A stretch of 64,000 bases of DNA from Gemmatimonadota bacterium (GTDB lineage: Bacteria; Gemmatimonadota; Gemmatimonadetes; Gemmatimonadales; Gemmatimonadaceae): the NCBI GenBank assembly GCA_016871855.1, contig VHBQ01000001.1, forward strand, positions 62,001-126,000. The letters run 5' to 3'. The number at the start of each line of letters is the position of its first letter. Position 1 is the first letter of the stretch. Below are positions 54,293 through 61,906 of this stretch, in pieces. The position numbers and the translations under genes were made by a program. The notes beneath the pieces were generated by a model, which did not search any database, was not told the DNA's origin, and worked only from the letters and a program-made list of their open reading frames with translations.

Positions 54293-54892
54293 ATGGCGAC
54301 CCTGATGGCGAGTGCGGTTCTCGGCGGCAACACGAGCTCTTCCCTGCTGGAAGAGCGGCCTGCGCGGTTCGATGAGGAAGCGCTGGCCCAGATGGACGCG
54401 CTGTACAGCTTCGCCTTCAAGCTGACGAAGGTCCGGGAGGAGGCGGAGGATCTGGTCAGCGACACGATGCTGCGCGCCTTCGAGCGCTGGCGGCAGTTCC
54501 AGCTCGGCTCGAACATCCGCGCCTGGCTGTTCACGATCCTCTATCACGCGTTCGTCAGCCGGAAGCGCCGCATCGACGCGCGCGAAGTGCCGATGCCGGA
54601 GACCGAGGACGGCTACAGCCGCCTCGAGCCGGTGGCCGACGAGAACCCCGAGGCGACGTTTTACGACTCCTTCATTGATGAAGACGTCGTGAAGGCCATC
54701 GGCGAACTGCCCGAGGAGTACCGCAGCGCGCTGGTGATGAGCGACGTGCACGGCCTGCGCTACTCGGAGATCGCCCGTGTGCTGGGCGTGCCGGAAGGGA
54801 CGGTGAAGTCGCGGCTGTTCCGCGGTCGCCGGCTGCTACAGGAGCGCCTGCGCGATTACGCGGAGGAGATGGGCTACATCGCCAAGCGCTGA
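54293..54892 (+). CDS. ECF sigma factor (SigR/SigH-like)
   Basis: The protein has 199 residues from ATG 54293 with GGGAGAA 3 bases upstream. Region 2 reads ALYSFAFKLTKVREEAEDLVSDTMLRAFERW and then IRAWLFTILYHAFVSRKRR (cited in parts). Region 4 is AIGELPEEYRSALVMSDVHGLRYSEIARVLGVPEGTVKSRLFRGRR. The layout fits the SigR group, which is controlled by RsrA-type zinc anti-sigmas. No anti-sigma is adjacent; the only ZAS protein in the window is at 6891. It likely directs a thiol-oxidative or envelope stress regulon (inference). Confidence 0.9.
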   Translation: MATLMASAVLGGNTSSSLLEERPARFDEEALAQMDALYSFAFKLTKVREEAEDLVSDTMLRAFERWRQFQLGSNIRAWLFTILYHAFVSRKRRIDAREVPMPETEDGYSRLEPVADENPEATFYDSFIDEDVVKAIGELPEEYRSALVMSDVHGLRYSEIARVLGVPEGTVKSRLFRGRRLLQERLRDYAEEMGYIAKR

Positions 54893-54897
54893 CGCGG

Positions 54898-54960
54898 TGC
54901 AGGGGAAGGGAACAGAGTGGGGTGCAGGGGAAGGGTACACAGTGGGGTGCAGGGGTAGGG
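54898..54960 (+). repeat. G-rich tandem repeat C2
   Basis: Three tandem units of about 24 bases (GTGCAGGGGAAGGGAACAGAGTGG and variants) start a few bases after the sigma gene stop. They are homologous to C1 after rsgA. No complementary arm is seen. A separate standard terminator follows at 54994. Confidence 0.75.
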
Positions 54961-54988
54961 GATGGGAATGACGTCCTGCTAAGAGCTG

Positions 54989-55024
54989 TGAAAAGGGGCC
55001 CGCGCGATGCGCGGGCCCCTCGGC
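54989..55024. terminator. Two-way Rho-independent terminator
   Basis: AGGGGCCCGCGC pairs with GCGCGGGCCCCT around a short AT loop. It is preceded by GTGAAAA and followed by CGGCCTTT, so it can terminate in both directions. It sits between the convergent sigma-factor and CGNR genes. Confidence 0.85.
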
Positions 55025-55026
55025 CT

Positions 55027-55656
55027 TTACCCCTTCGCGCGTCGAGTTCGCGCGGTGACCCGATGCCGCGCCGCCTTGGCGCGATTGCCGCAGCTCGCCA
55101 TGTCGCACCAGCGGCGACGAGCGCTGCGACTGGTGTCGAGGAAGACGCGTGGACAGGCGGGCTCGCCCGCGCAGCGCCGCACGCGCGCCAGTTCACCGGT
55201 CACCAGCGTGTCGGCGGCGCTCTCCACCACCGGGATCACCAGTGCGGCGAAGGCATCGCCGACGGGCAGGAACGCGCGCGAAAACGAGCCGTCGCGCGCG
55301 TCATGCTCTACGCGCCGTACGCCGGTCGAGCGTCCGAGGACGCGATTGATCTCAAGGACAGCGGTCTGCGTGATGCGCTCCGCGGCGTGACGGCCGCGCT
55401 CGGCCAGCGGGCGCAGCGCGCTGCGAATACGCCGCGCCTCGTGCAGCGCCGCCGTCGCGCTGGCCGGTTGTTCAAGGGCGCGGCGCTGGAGCGCCGCGCG
55501 GCGCGTGGCGTCGAGCAGGCCGGCCGCTTCGAGCCAGGCGAGATATCCGTCGAACGACACCAGCGCGTCAGGCTGCCCGTGACGCGGCGCTTCGTCGGTG
55601 TTGACGAAGTCGAGCCAGAGGCGGCCGGCGACGAAGGGAGTTCTCGCGCGAGGCAT
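55027..55656 (-). CDS. CGNR zinc-finger (ABATE-domain) regulator
   Basis: The protein has 209 residues. The N-terminal ABATE stress domain starts GRLWLDFVNTDEAPRHGQPD. The C-terminal zinc finger is intact: RRCAGEPACPRVFLDTS then RRWCDMASCGNRAKAARHR, with the CGNR signature. Such proteins are presumed transcription regulators of uncharacterised stress responses. It is divergent from yjjX with 21 bases between the starts, so both promoters overlap the coding ends. Confidence 0.9.
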   Translation of the reverse strand: MPRARTPFVAGRLWLDFVNTDEAPRHGQPDALVSFDGYLAWLEAAGLLDATRRAALQRRALEQPASATAALHEARRIRSALRPLAERGRHAAERITQTAVLEINRVLGRSTGVRRVEHDARDGSFSRAFLPVGDAFAALVIPVVESAADTLVTGELARVRRCAGEPACPRVFLDTSRSARRRWCDMASCGNRAKAARHRVTARTRRAKG

Positions 55657-55677
55657 CGTGCGCCTAACTTACATCCC

Positions 55678-56286
55678 GTGCCCCTCTCCAACATCCATCA
55701 AGTGGCGGTCGGCTCCACCAATCCCGTGAAACTGGCGGCCGTCCGGGCCGTCTTTCAGCGGCTCGAGCCGCGCGCCCACGTGGACGGCATCGCGGTGCCC
55801 TCGGGAGTTCCCGACCAACCGGTCGGCGATGAGCAGACCATCACGGGCGCGACCAACCGGGCCCGCGCCGCCCGCGCGGCGCTCGACGCCGACCTTGGCG
55901 TTGGCATCGAAGGTGGCGTCGTGGACACGCCGGCGGGTATGCGCACCTGCGCATGGGCCGTGGTCGTGACGCGCGACGGCGCCGCGCACGTCGGCGGCTC
56001 GCTCTCGATGCCCTTGCCCGACCCCGTCGCGGCGCTGATCCGCGAGGGCGTGGAACTGGGGCACGCGATCGACGCGCTCATCGGCACCACGAACATCAAG
56101 CACGGCGCCGGCGCGGTGGGCATCCTGACCGAAGGGCTGGTGAATCGGATGGAGGCGTACGAGACGATTCTCGCGTATGCGCTGGCGCCGGTGCTGGGAC
56201 CGACGCTGTATGGGGTGGAACGGGGAGGGGGTAGTGGCGAAGGGACGGGGGCTGGGGGAAGCGAGGAGGCGCGGAAAAGCCGCTGA
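55678..56286 (+). CDS. yjjX: Inosine/xanthosine triphosphatase (YjjX family)
   Basis: The protein has 202 residues from GTG 55678. Motifs are VAVGSTNPVKLAAVRAVF (phosphate loop), GVPDQPVGDEQTITGATNRA, LGVGIEGGVVD, CAWAVVV and GTTNIKHGAGAVGILT. It hydrolyses ITP and XTP to keep damaged purines out of nucleic acids. The family fold ends near YGVE. The last 20 residues (GGGSGEGTGAGGSEEARKSR) are encoded by the left arm of repeat B3, which appears to have displaced the native stop. Confidence 0.92.
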   Translation: MPLSNIHQVAVGSTNPVKLAAVRAVFQRLEPRAHVDGIAVPSGVPDQPVGDEQTITGATNRARAARAALDADLGVGIEGGVVDTPAGMRTCAWAVVVTRDGAAHVGGSLSMPLPDPVAALIREGVELGHAIDALIGTTNIKHGAGAVGILTEGLVNRMEAYETILAYALAPVLGPTLYGVERGGGSGEGTGAGGSEEARKSR

Positions 56287-56351
56287 CCAAGCCCGCGCTC
56301 GTCCCTCACCTCCGACCTCGCTCCTGCGCCTCTACCTCCTCCCCGTTCCAC
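56216..56351. repeat. Inverted repeat B3, partly coding
   Basis: The left arm (56216-56250, GTGGAACGGGGAGGGGGTAG onward) and right arm (56317-56351, complement of GAGGAGGTAGAGGCG...) pair imperfectly. Both are clearly related to B1 and B2. The left arm lies inside yjjX. The right arm lies just upstream of the thioesterase start (56371), which is then preceded by a CATCTCTCATCCCTCATG stretch. Confidence 0.82.
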
Positions 56352-56370
56352 TTCTCATCTCTCATCCCTC

Positions 56371-56790
56371 ATGCCTCGTTTTTCAATCCACGACCGCGTC
56401 CGCTGGTCCGACTGCGACCCGCTCGGCATCATCCACTACAGCACCTACCTTCGGCTGTTCGAGGTGGCCGAGCACGAGATGTTCCGCGCCTGCGGCCTGC
56501 CGTACGAGACGCTGCGCAAGCAGGGCGGGGTCTGGCTGCCGCGGAAAGCGCTGCAGGTAACGTTTCACACGCCGGCAGAGATGGACGAACCCGTCGAGAT
56601 CGAGTCGTGGTTCTCGCGCGTAGGCGAGACGTCGTTGACGATGCGGTTCGAGGTCTACCGCGAGGGAGACCGCGCGCACCGCGCCACGGGTGAGCTCACC
56701 GTGGTGTGCGTGCAGAAGGACACGATGGGGAAGTTCCCGATCCCCGCGGATGTGCGGGAGAAGATCGCGAGGTACGTCGAGGCGAGCTGA
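56371..56790 (+). CDS. YbgC-type acyl-CoA thioesterase (hotdog fold)
   Basis: The protein has 139 residues. The 4-hydroxybenzoyl-CoA thioesterase signature is RVRWSDCDPLGIIHYSTYLRLFE, with catalytic Asp in DCDPLG. It is followed by VTFHTPAEMDEPVEIESW and a C-terminal VCVQKDTMGKFPIP. It hydrolyses acyl-CoA thioesters; ybgC relatives work with the Tol-Pal system, but no tol genes are here. No Shine-Dalgarno is evident because repeat DNA precedes the start. Confidence 0.9.
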   Translation: MPRFSIHDRVRWSDCDPLGIIHYSTYLRLFEVAEHEMFRACGLPYETLRKQGGVWLPRKALQVTFHTPAEMDEPVEIESWFSRVGETSLTMRFEVYREGDRAHRATGELTVVCVQKDTMGKFPIPADVREKIARYVEAS

Positions 56791-56839
56791 GCGAGGCGCC
56801 GGCAGCGCTCAGTGGGCGCCTGCCTTCTGCCATCCGCCC

Positions 56840-58276
56840 TCACTCCGCTGCTTCGCTCCGAAGCCCGCCCGACCGCCGAATCCGCTGCTGCACGCGCTGC
56901 AGCCCGTCATACGCGGCGTACTTGAACGCCTCGGTCAGCGACGGATAGCTGAACACGGCCTGGATGAAGTAGTCGAGCGTGCCACCGTGCGCGAGCACGG
57001 CGCTGGGGACGTGGATCATCTCGCAGGCGCCCTCGCCGACGATCGTCGCGCCCAGCAGGCGTTGGTCCTCGGGGCTGAAGACGAGCTTCACGAACCCGGT
57101 CGTCTCGCCGAGGATGCGTCCGCGCGCGTTGCTCGACAACTCGGCGCGCCCGATCTCGCAGGCAATGCCGCGACCGCGGGCTTCCGACTCGGTAATGCCG
57201 ACGCTCGCCACCTCGGGGATTGTCCACACGCCGTACGGCACGATGGAGGACACGGCCTGCTTGTAGCGCAAGCCGAAGGCGTGGCACATCGCCACGCGCG
57301 CCTGCTCCATCGCCACCGAGGCGCGCCCCGGGAATCCGATGACGTCCCCCGCCGCGTAAATGTGGGTCGTGCTCGTGCGGAACTTCTCATCCACCCGAAT
57401 GAACCCGCGCTCCGTGATCGCAACGCCGGCATTCCCGAGGGCGAGTCCTGCCGTATCGCCCTCGCGTCCCGCGCAGTACAGCACGCCTTCGGCGACGAGG
57501 GTGGTGCCGTCGGCGAGCGTCACGTATCCGAGGCCACCCTGCGCGTGAAGGCTCGCCACTTCCACGCCGACGTGGACGTGCACGCCAAGCCGGCGCGTCA
57601 TCTCGCGACGGAGCGCGTCGCCCACCTCCTGCTCGAACTGAGCAAGCAGGCGGTCCTTCGACGTGACGATCGTGACCTGGGAACCGAGCGCCGCGAAGGT
57701 GCCGGCGAAGCCGGCCCCGATGGTGCCGCCGCCGACGATCACGAGCCGCGGTGGGACCGCGGGCAGTGTCAGCACGTCGCGGCTGTCGAGGATGACCGTG
57801 CCGTCGAAGGGGACGCCCTGCGGATGCCAGGGGCCGGAGCCGGTGGCAATCAGGAAGACGTCGCCGGAGATCTGTCGTGGCTCGCGGCCATGCCGCGTCA
57901 CCTCAATCGCCTGCGGGCTGGTGAACCGGGCGGTTCCCTGGATCGCGGCGATGTCGTGCTGCGTGAGGTTCGCCTCGATGTCGCGCCACGCCCCCTCAAT
58001 GACCTGCCGCTCGCGCTGCATGAAGTCGGCGACCGACAAGTCCGACTGAATGTGGAACTCGACCCCGTAGAGTCCCTTGCGTCGCAGGCCGTCGAGCAGG
58101 GCCGCCGATTCACGCAAGGTGTTGGTGGGCAGCGTGCCGGTGTTGACGGCGCCGCCGCCCGGCTTCGGCGCGCGCTCAATGAGACAGACGCGCTTGCCGA
58201 AGTACGCCGCCTGCGCCGCCCCTTTCTCCCCCGCGGGGCCGGCGCCAATGACGACAAGGTCGAAGTGCTCTGCCAT
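56840..58276 (-). CDS. SthA-like pyridine-nucleotide flavoprotein lacking the redox disulfide
   Basis: The 478-residue flavoprotein is of the glutathione-reductase/lipoamide-dehydrogenase superfamily: FAD motif VVIGAGPAGEKGA, NAD motif VIVGGGTIGAGFAG, IYAAGDVIG, and the C-terminal dimer domain (ATIVGEGACEMIHV). Where dihydrolipoyl dehydrogenases have CxxxxC it reads GGGAVNTGTLPTNTLRE, with no cysteine. That fits soluble transhydrogenase (SthA, NTGTIPSK-like), which moves hydride between NADPH and NAD+, rather than an E3 for the E1 at 19927. The start at 58276 is the first Met of the domain. Confidence 0.87.
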   Translation of the reverse strand: MAEHFDLVVIGAGPAGEKGAAQAAYFGKRVCLIERAPKPGGGAVNTGTLPTNTLRESAALLDGLRRKGLYGVEFHIQSDLSVADFMQRERQVIEGAWRDIEANLTQHDIAAIQGTARFTSPQAIEVTRHGREPRQISGDVFLIATGSGPWHPQGVPFDGTVILDSRDVLTLPAVPPRLVIVGGGTIGAGFAGTFAALGSQVTIVTSKDRLLAQFEQEVGDALRREMTRRLGVHVHVGVEVASLHAQGGLGYVTLADGTTLVAEGVLYCAGREGDTAGLALGNAGVAITERGFIRVDEKFRTSTTHIYAAGDVIGFPGRASVAMEQARVAMCHAFGLRYKQAVSSIVPYGVWTIPEVASVGITESEARGRGIACEIGRAELSSNARGRILGETTGFVKLVFSPEDQRLLGATIVGEGACEMIHVPSAVLAHGGTLDYFIQAVFSYPSLTEAFKYAAYDGLQRVQQRIRRSGGLRSEAAE

Positions 58277-58327
58277 ACCCCTAGAGACTAGCCCCCGAAC
58301 GCCCCTGATGTCCACTAGATTTCCGGC

Positions 58328-59536
58328 ATGAGCGCCCCGGACGCCACGTACTTCCGCAAGGGTTTCGGACTGAAGCAGGATGTCGAGGCGACGCTGACGG
58401 CCGACTACTCCGGCCGGGTCGTGGACCTCCTTCGTGTCCATGACTATCGGCTCACCGTCGGCGACGTCACCGTCCGGCTGGCCCGCGAGTTCGGCTTCTG
58501 CTACGGCGTCGAGCGGGCGGTGGAGTACGCCTACCAGACGCGGCACAAGTTCCCCGACCGTCGCGTCTTCCTGGTCGGCGAGATCATCCACAACCCGCAT
58601 GTGAACCAGCGCCTGCGCGACATGGGGATCGAGATCCTCATGCCGGGGCCGGCGGGGTTCGACTACGGGACGGTCACGCCCGAGGACGTCGTCATCCTTC
58701 CCGCGTTCGGCGTGACGATGGCGGACTTTCAGACGCTTCGGGCCAAGGGGTGCGTGGTGGTGGACACCACCTGCGGTTCGGTGCTCAACGTCTGGAAGCG
58801 CGTCGAGGCCTATGCGCGCGACGGCTTCACGGCGCTCATTCACGGCAAGTACTACCACGAGGAGACGCGGGCGACCGCCTCGCAGGTGGACAAGTTCCCG
58901 GGTGGCACCTACCTCGTCGTGCGGAACATGGACGAGGCGCGCGATGTGACCGAGTACCTGGCCGGCCGTGGCGACCGCGCGGCGTTCCTCGCCAAGTACG
59001 CCCGGGCCGCGAGCGCGCACTTCGACCCCGACGTGCACCTCCAGCGCATCGGGGTCGCCAACCAGACGACGATGCTCGCCCGCGAGTCGCTCGCGATCGG
59101 CGAGTTCGTGGGGACGGCCATGGCGGCCATCCACGGCGAGGAGTATCGCGCGGCCAACTTCCGCACGTTTGACACCATCTGCAGCGCCACGCAGGACCGG
59201 CAGGACGCCGTCAACGCGCTGCTGCTGGACCCACCGGACGTGATGCTCGTGATCGGCGGCTACAACTCGAGCAACACGATTTCGCTCGCGGCGCTGTGCG
59301 CCGAGAAGGTGCGCATGTTCCACGTCGAGGACGCGCTGGGCATCGATCCCGCGCGCGGGACGATCCAGTCGCGCGACCCAATCTCAGGTCAGACGATGGA
59401 GACGTCCGAGTGGCTGGGGCGCGGGCCGGTGACGGTTGGGCTGACGGCCGGGGCCAGCACGCCGAACAACAAGATCGGCGACGCCGTGGTCCGCGTCTTC
59501 GCGACGCGCGGCATCGATCCGGCCACCCTCGGCTAG
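58328..59536 (+). CDS. ispH: 4-hydroxy-3-methylbut-2-enyl diphosphate reductase, long form
   Basis: The protein has 402 residues. The three [4Fe-4S] cysteines are C58 (FGFCYGVERAV), C149 (VDTTCGSVLNV) and C285 (DTICSATQDRQ); GEIIHNPHVN and GGYNSSNT are also typical. The extra N-terminal region and internal insertion match the long cyanobacterial/plant type. It performs the last step of the MEP pathway, giving IPP and DMAPP. It is divergent from the SthA-like gene with 51 bases between starts. Confidence 0.95.
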   Translation: MSAPDATYFRKGFGLKQDVEATLTADYSGRVVDLLRVHDYRLTVGDVTVRLAREFGFCYGVERAVEYAYQTRHKFPDRRVFLVGEIIHNPHVNQRLRDMGIEILMPGPAGFDYGTVTPEDVVILPAFGVTMADFQTLRAKGCVVVDTTCGSVLNVWKRVEAYARDGFTALIHGKYYHEETRATASQVDKFPGGTYLVVRNMDEARDVTEYLAGRGDRAAFLAKYARAASAHFDPDVHLQRIGVANQTTMLARESLAIGEFVGTAMAAIHGEEYRAANFRTFDTICSATQDRQDAVNALLLDPPDVMLVIGGYNSSNTISLAALCAEKVRMFHVEDALGIDPARGTIQSRDPISGQTMETSEWLGRGPVTVGLTAGASTPNNKIGDAVVRVFATRGIDPATLG

Positions 59537-59540
59537 CCCG

Positions 59541-60548
59541 GTGGGCGCGCCGCCGTCCCCCGCCGCGCACGGCAGCGTCGAGCTGCGCGGGGGCAACGCG
59601 CGGGTTGTGATCCTCCCGGCGCTCGGCGGCAAGATCGCCGAGTTGTGGTTTGGCGAGCGGCAGTGGTTGTGGCACAACGACCAGCTCCCGTTCCGCGCCC
59701 CGCGCAAGGGCGATTCCTACGTGCTGACGGCGGACAGCGGCGGACTCGACGAGTGCTTTCCGACGGTCACGCCGTGCGCCCTGCCCTCACTCGTGCGCGG
59801 CGCCGGGGGACGTGAACTGCCCGACCACGGCGAGCTGTGGTCGCAGCCCGCGGCGATGCGGCTGAGCACCGAGGCCGATGGTCACCGCGCGGTGCTCACC
59901 TGGGAAGGCGAATGCCTCCCGTATCGTTTCGAGCGTTCGCTGCTTGTCACGCCAGCCGGCGAGGTGCGCTGCGAGTATGCGGCGACGAATCTCGGCGAGC
60001 AGAAGATCCCCTTCCTCTGGGCGGCGCACGCCCTCCTGCCGCTCGGCCGCGAGACGCGCGTGATGCTCCCCGAGGGCGCACGGATGCGCGTCTCCGCGGC
60101 GCACGGCGTCGACCTCGGCGGCGCCGGGGCGGAGCATCGCTGGCCGCGCGCGCGCTGCGGCGGGCAGCTACTCGACTTCTCGGCACCCGCGCTCGCGTGG
60201 AAGAAGCCGTTCGCGTGCATGCTGCACGTGGATCTTGCGCGGAGCGTGCGATCGGTGAGTGTCCACGAGGGACGGGACCGGCTGACGGCCGCGTTTGAGG
60301 ACGGCGAGGTGAGCCACGTCGGGCTGTGGGTCAACCACGGCGGGTGGAATCCGCTGCCGCGCACGTCGTGGCTGCCGTGGCGACGCCCCGCGCCGTATTA
60401 CAACCTCGGGTTTGAGCCGGGGATCGGCGCGCCGGGTTCGCTGAGCGATGCGCTGGGAAGCTGGGAAGGCGCGCACTGGATCGAGCCTCGGGCCACGCGA
60501 CGTTGGCGGGTGAGCTGGAGTGGGGGCGAGGTGGAGGAGGTGGGGTAG
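59541..60548 (+). CDS. Galactose-mutarotase-fold protein (aldose 1-epimerase-like)
   Basis: The protein has 335 residues from GTG 59541, 4 bases after ispH. The beta-sandwich sugar epimerase fold is suggested by NARVVILPALGGKIAELWF, SGGLDECFPTVTPC, LPDHGELWSQP (the His/Glu region) and PFLWAAHALLPLG. Substrate and activity are uncertain; catalytic residues cannot be fixed from sequence alone. It is likely co-transcribed with ispH. Heptamer repeat A6 starts 2 bases after its stop. Confidence 0.78.
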   Translation: MGAPPSPAAHGSVELRGGNARVVILPALGGKIAELWFGERQWLWHNDQLPFRAPRKGDSYVLTADSGGLDECFPTVTPCALPSLVRGAGGRELPDHGELWSQPAAMRLSTEADGHRAVLTWEGECLPYRFERSLLVTPAGEVRCEYAATNLGEQKIPFLWAAHALLPLGRETRVMLPEGARMRVSAAHGVDLGGAGAEHRWPRARCGGQLLDFSAPALAWKKPFACMLHVDLARSVRSVSVHEGRDRLTAAFEDGEVSHVGLWVNHGGWNPLPRTSWLPWRRPAPYYNLGFEPGIGAPGSLSDALGSWEGAHWIEPRATRRWRVSWSGGEVEEVG

Positions 60549-60549
60549 G

Positions 60550-60605
60550 GACGGTGGACGGTTGACGGTGGACGGTAGACGGTAGACGGTGGACGGTGGA
60601 CGATT
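60550..60605 (+). repeat. Heptamer array A6, single arm
   Basis: Seven perfect units in a row (GACGGTG, GACGGTT, GACGGTG, GACGGTA, GACGGTA, GACGGTG, GACGGTG) are followed by GACGATT. Unlike the other copies no HACCGTC arm follows, so no hairpin can form locally. It ends 46 bases before the TerC gene. It shows that the seventh base is the variable one. Confidence 0.93.
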
Positions 60606-60650
60606 GGGTCGTGAGCCCGCCGTGCATTCTCCCCTTTTTCGTGACTTCAC

Positions 60651-61391
60651 ATGCTCGATTGGCTTGCTGATCCGAACGCCTGGGTAGGACTCGTGACGCT
60701 GACCGCGCTCGAGCTCGTGCTGGGCATCGACAACGTCATCTTCATCGCGATCCTTGCCGGCAAGCTGCCGCCCGGGGAGCAGGCAAAGGCTCGCCGTCTC
60801 GGGCTCACTGGCGCGCTTGTCACGCGCATCGCGTTCCTGCTGAGCATCACGTGGATCATGGGGCTCACCGGGAATCTCTTCACCGCGATGGGGCGCGCGT
60901 TCACCGGACGCGACCTGATCCTCATCGCCGGCGGGCTCTTCCTGATCGCCAAAGCGACGTTCGAGATCCACTCGAAGCTCGAGGGGGCGGAGCACCAGCG
61001 CGACGCCCAGGCGAAGGCGGTGCTCTGGGCAGTCGTGGCCCAGATCATGGTGGTGGACATCGTCTTCTCCGTGGACTCGGTGATCACGGCGGTCGGGATG
61101 GTCCAGAACGTGAGCATCATGATCGCCGCGAACGTCATCGCCCTCATGGTCATGCTGTGGGCGGCGACGCCGATCTCGGAGTTCGTGGATCGGCATCCGA
61201 CCATCAAGGTGCTGGCGCTCGCCTTCCTGGTGATGATCGGCGGCAACCTGATCATCGAGGGCTTCGGTTACCACGTGCCGAAGGGCTACACGTACTTTGC
61301 GATGGCTTTCTCGATCGCCGTGGAGTTCATCAATATCCGTGTGCGCGCCAAGGCGACGGCCGTGAAGCTGCGGCAGCAGGCGCCCGCATGA
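60651..61391 (+). CDS. TerC-family integral membrane protein
   Basis: The 246-residue protein has about seven hydrophobic segments and the TerC signatures LELVLGIDNVIFIAILAGKLP and VVDIVFSVDSVITAVGM; their Asp residues in the membrane may bind metal. TerC proteins are linked to tellurite resistance and to metal (manganese) export or metalation of exported proteins. No yybP-ykoY riboswitch is visible upstream; the leader holds repeat A6. The stop overlaps the cupin start by 4 bases. Confidence 0.9.
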   Translation: MLDWLADPNAWVGLVTLTALELVLGIDNVIFIAILAGKLPPGEQAKARRLGLTGALVTRIAFLLSITWIMGLTGNLFTAMGRAFTGRDLILIAGGLFLIAKATFEIHSKLEGAEHQRDAQAKAVLWAVVAQIMVVDIVFSVDSVITAVGMVQNVSIMIAANVIALMVMLWAATPISEFVDRHPTIKVLALAFLVMIGGNLIIEGFGYHVPKGYTYFAMAFSIAVEFINIRVRAKATAVKLRQQAPA

Positions 61392-61873
61392 GCGCTCGCG
61401 CTGACGACCTCGTTCGCACGCTCGGGCTGGCGCCGCATCCCGAGGGCGGGTTCTACCGGGAGCTGTTCCGTTCGCGGCGCATGGTCCGCACCGACGACGG
61501 CCGCTCGGAGCGCTGGGCGGCGACCACGATCTTCTACCTGCTGCGCGGCGAGGACGTGAACCGCTGGCACCGCGTGGCGTCGGACGAGATCTGGCACTGG
61601 TACGAAGGCGCACCGCTGGAGCTGCACTTGCTCGACCCGCAGGTCACGCGCGCACGCACCGAGGTCGTCGGTCCGGTGGACGCGTCGAGCATGCCGGTTC
61701 GGGTGGTTCCCGCCGCCTGCTGGCAGGCGGTGCGGTGCACGGGCGATTACACGCTCGCCGGATGCACCGTCGCCCCCGGCTTCGAGTTCTCCGATTTCCG
61801 TCTGCTGCGCGATTTGCCGGATCTGGCCGAACGCCTGCGGACGTCGTTTCCCGAGTTCCTGGCACACCTCTGA
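61388..61873 (+). CDS. Cupin protein (DUF985 family)
   Basis: The 161-residue protein has the DUF985 cupin pattern: LGLAPHPEGGFYRELFRS, TTIFYLLRGEDVNRWHRVASDEIWHWYEG, VVPAACWQAVR, YTLAGCTVAPGFEFSDF. The two His of the first cupin motif and the Glu/His of HWYEG could bind a metal, but the function of the family is unclear. It is translationally coupled to terC (ATGA overlap). Confidence 0.88.
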   Translation: MSARADDLVRTLGLAPHPEGGFYRELFRSRRMVRTDDGRSERWAATTIFYLLRGEDVNRWHRVASDEIWHWYEGAPLELHLLDPQVTRARTEVVGPVDASSMPVRVVPAACWQAVRCTGDYTLAGCTVAPGFEFSDFRLLRDLPDLAERLRTSFPEFLAHL

Positions 61874-61906
61874 CCTTCGGCGGCCCTCGCGCCGCGGGAG
61901 TTTCGT

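Noticed and set aside
58277..59323. N-terminal extension of the SthA-like flavoprotein
   Set aside because: The added 349 residues are antisense to ispH, and the FAD motif begins 8 residues after the ATG at 58276.
60550..60605. CRISPR array
   Set aside because: The units are contiguous heptamers without spacers, there are no cas genes, and most copies have an inverted arm.
60606..60650. yybP-ykoY manganese riboswitch upstream of terC
   Set aside because: The 45 bases between repeat A6 and the start are too short and show no such structure.
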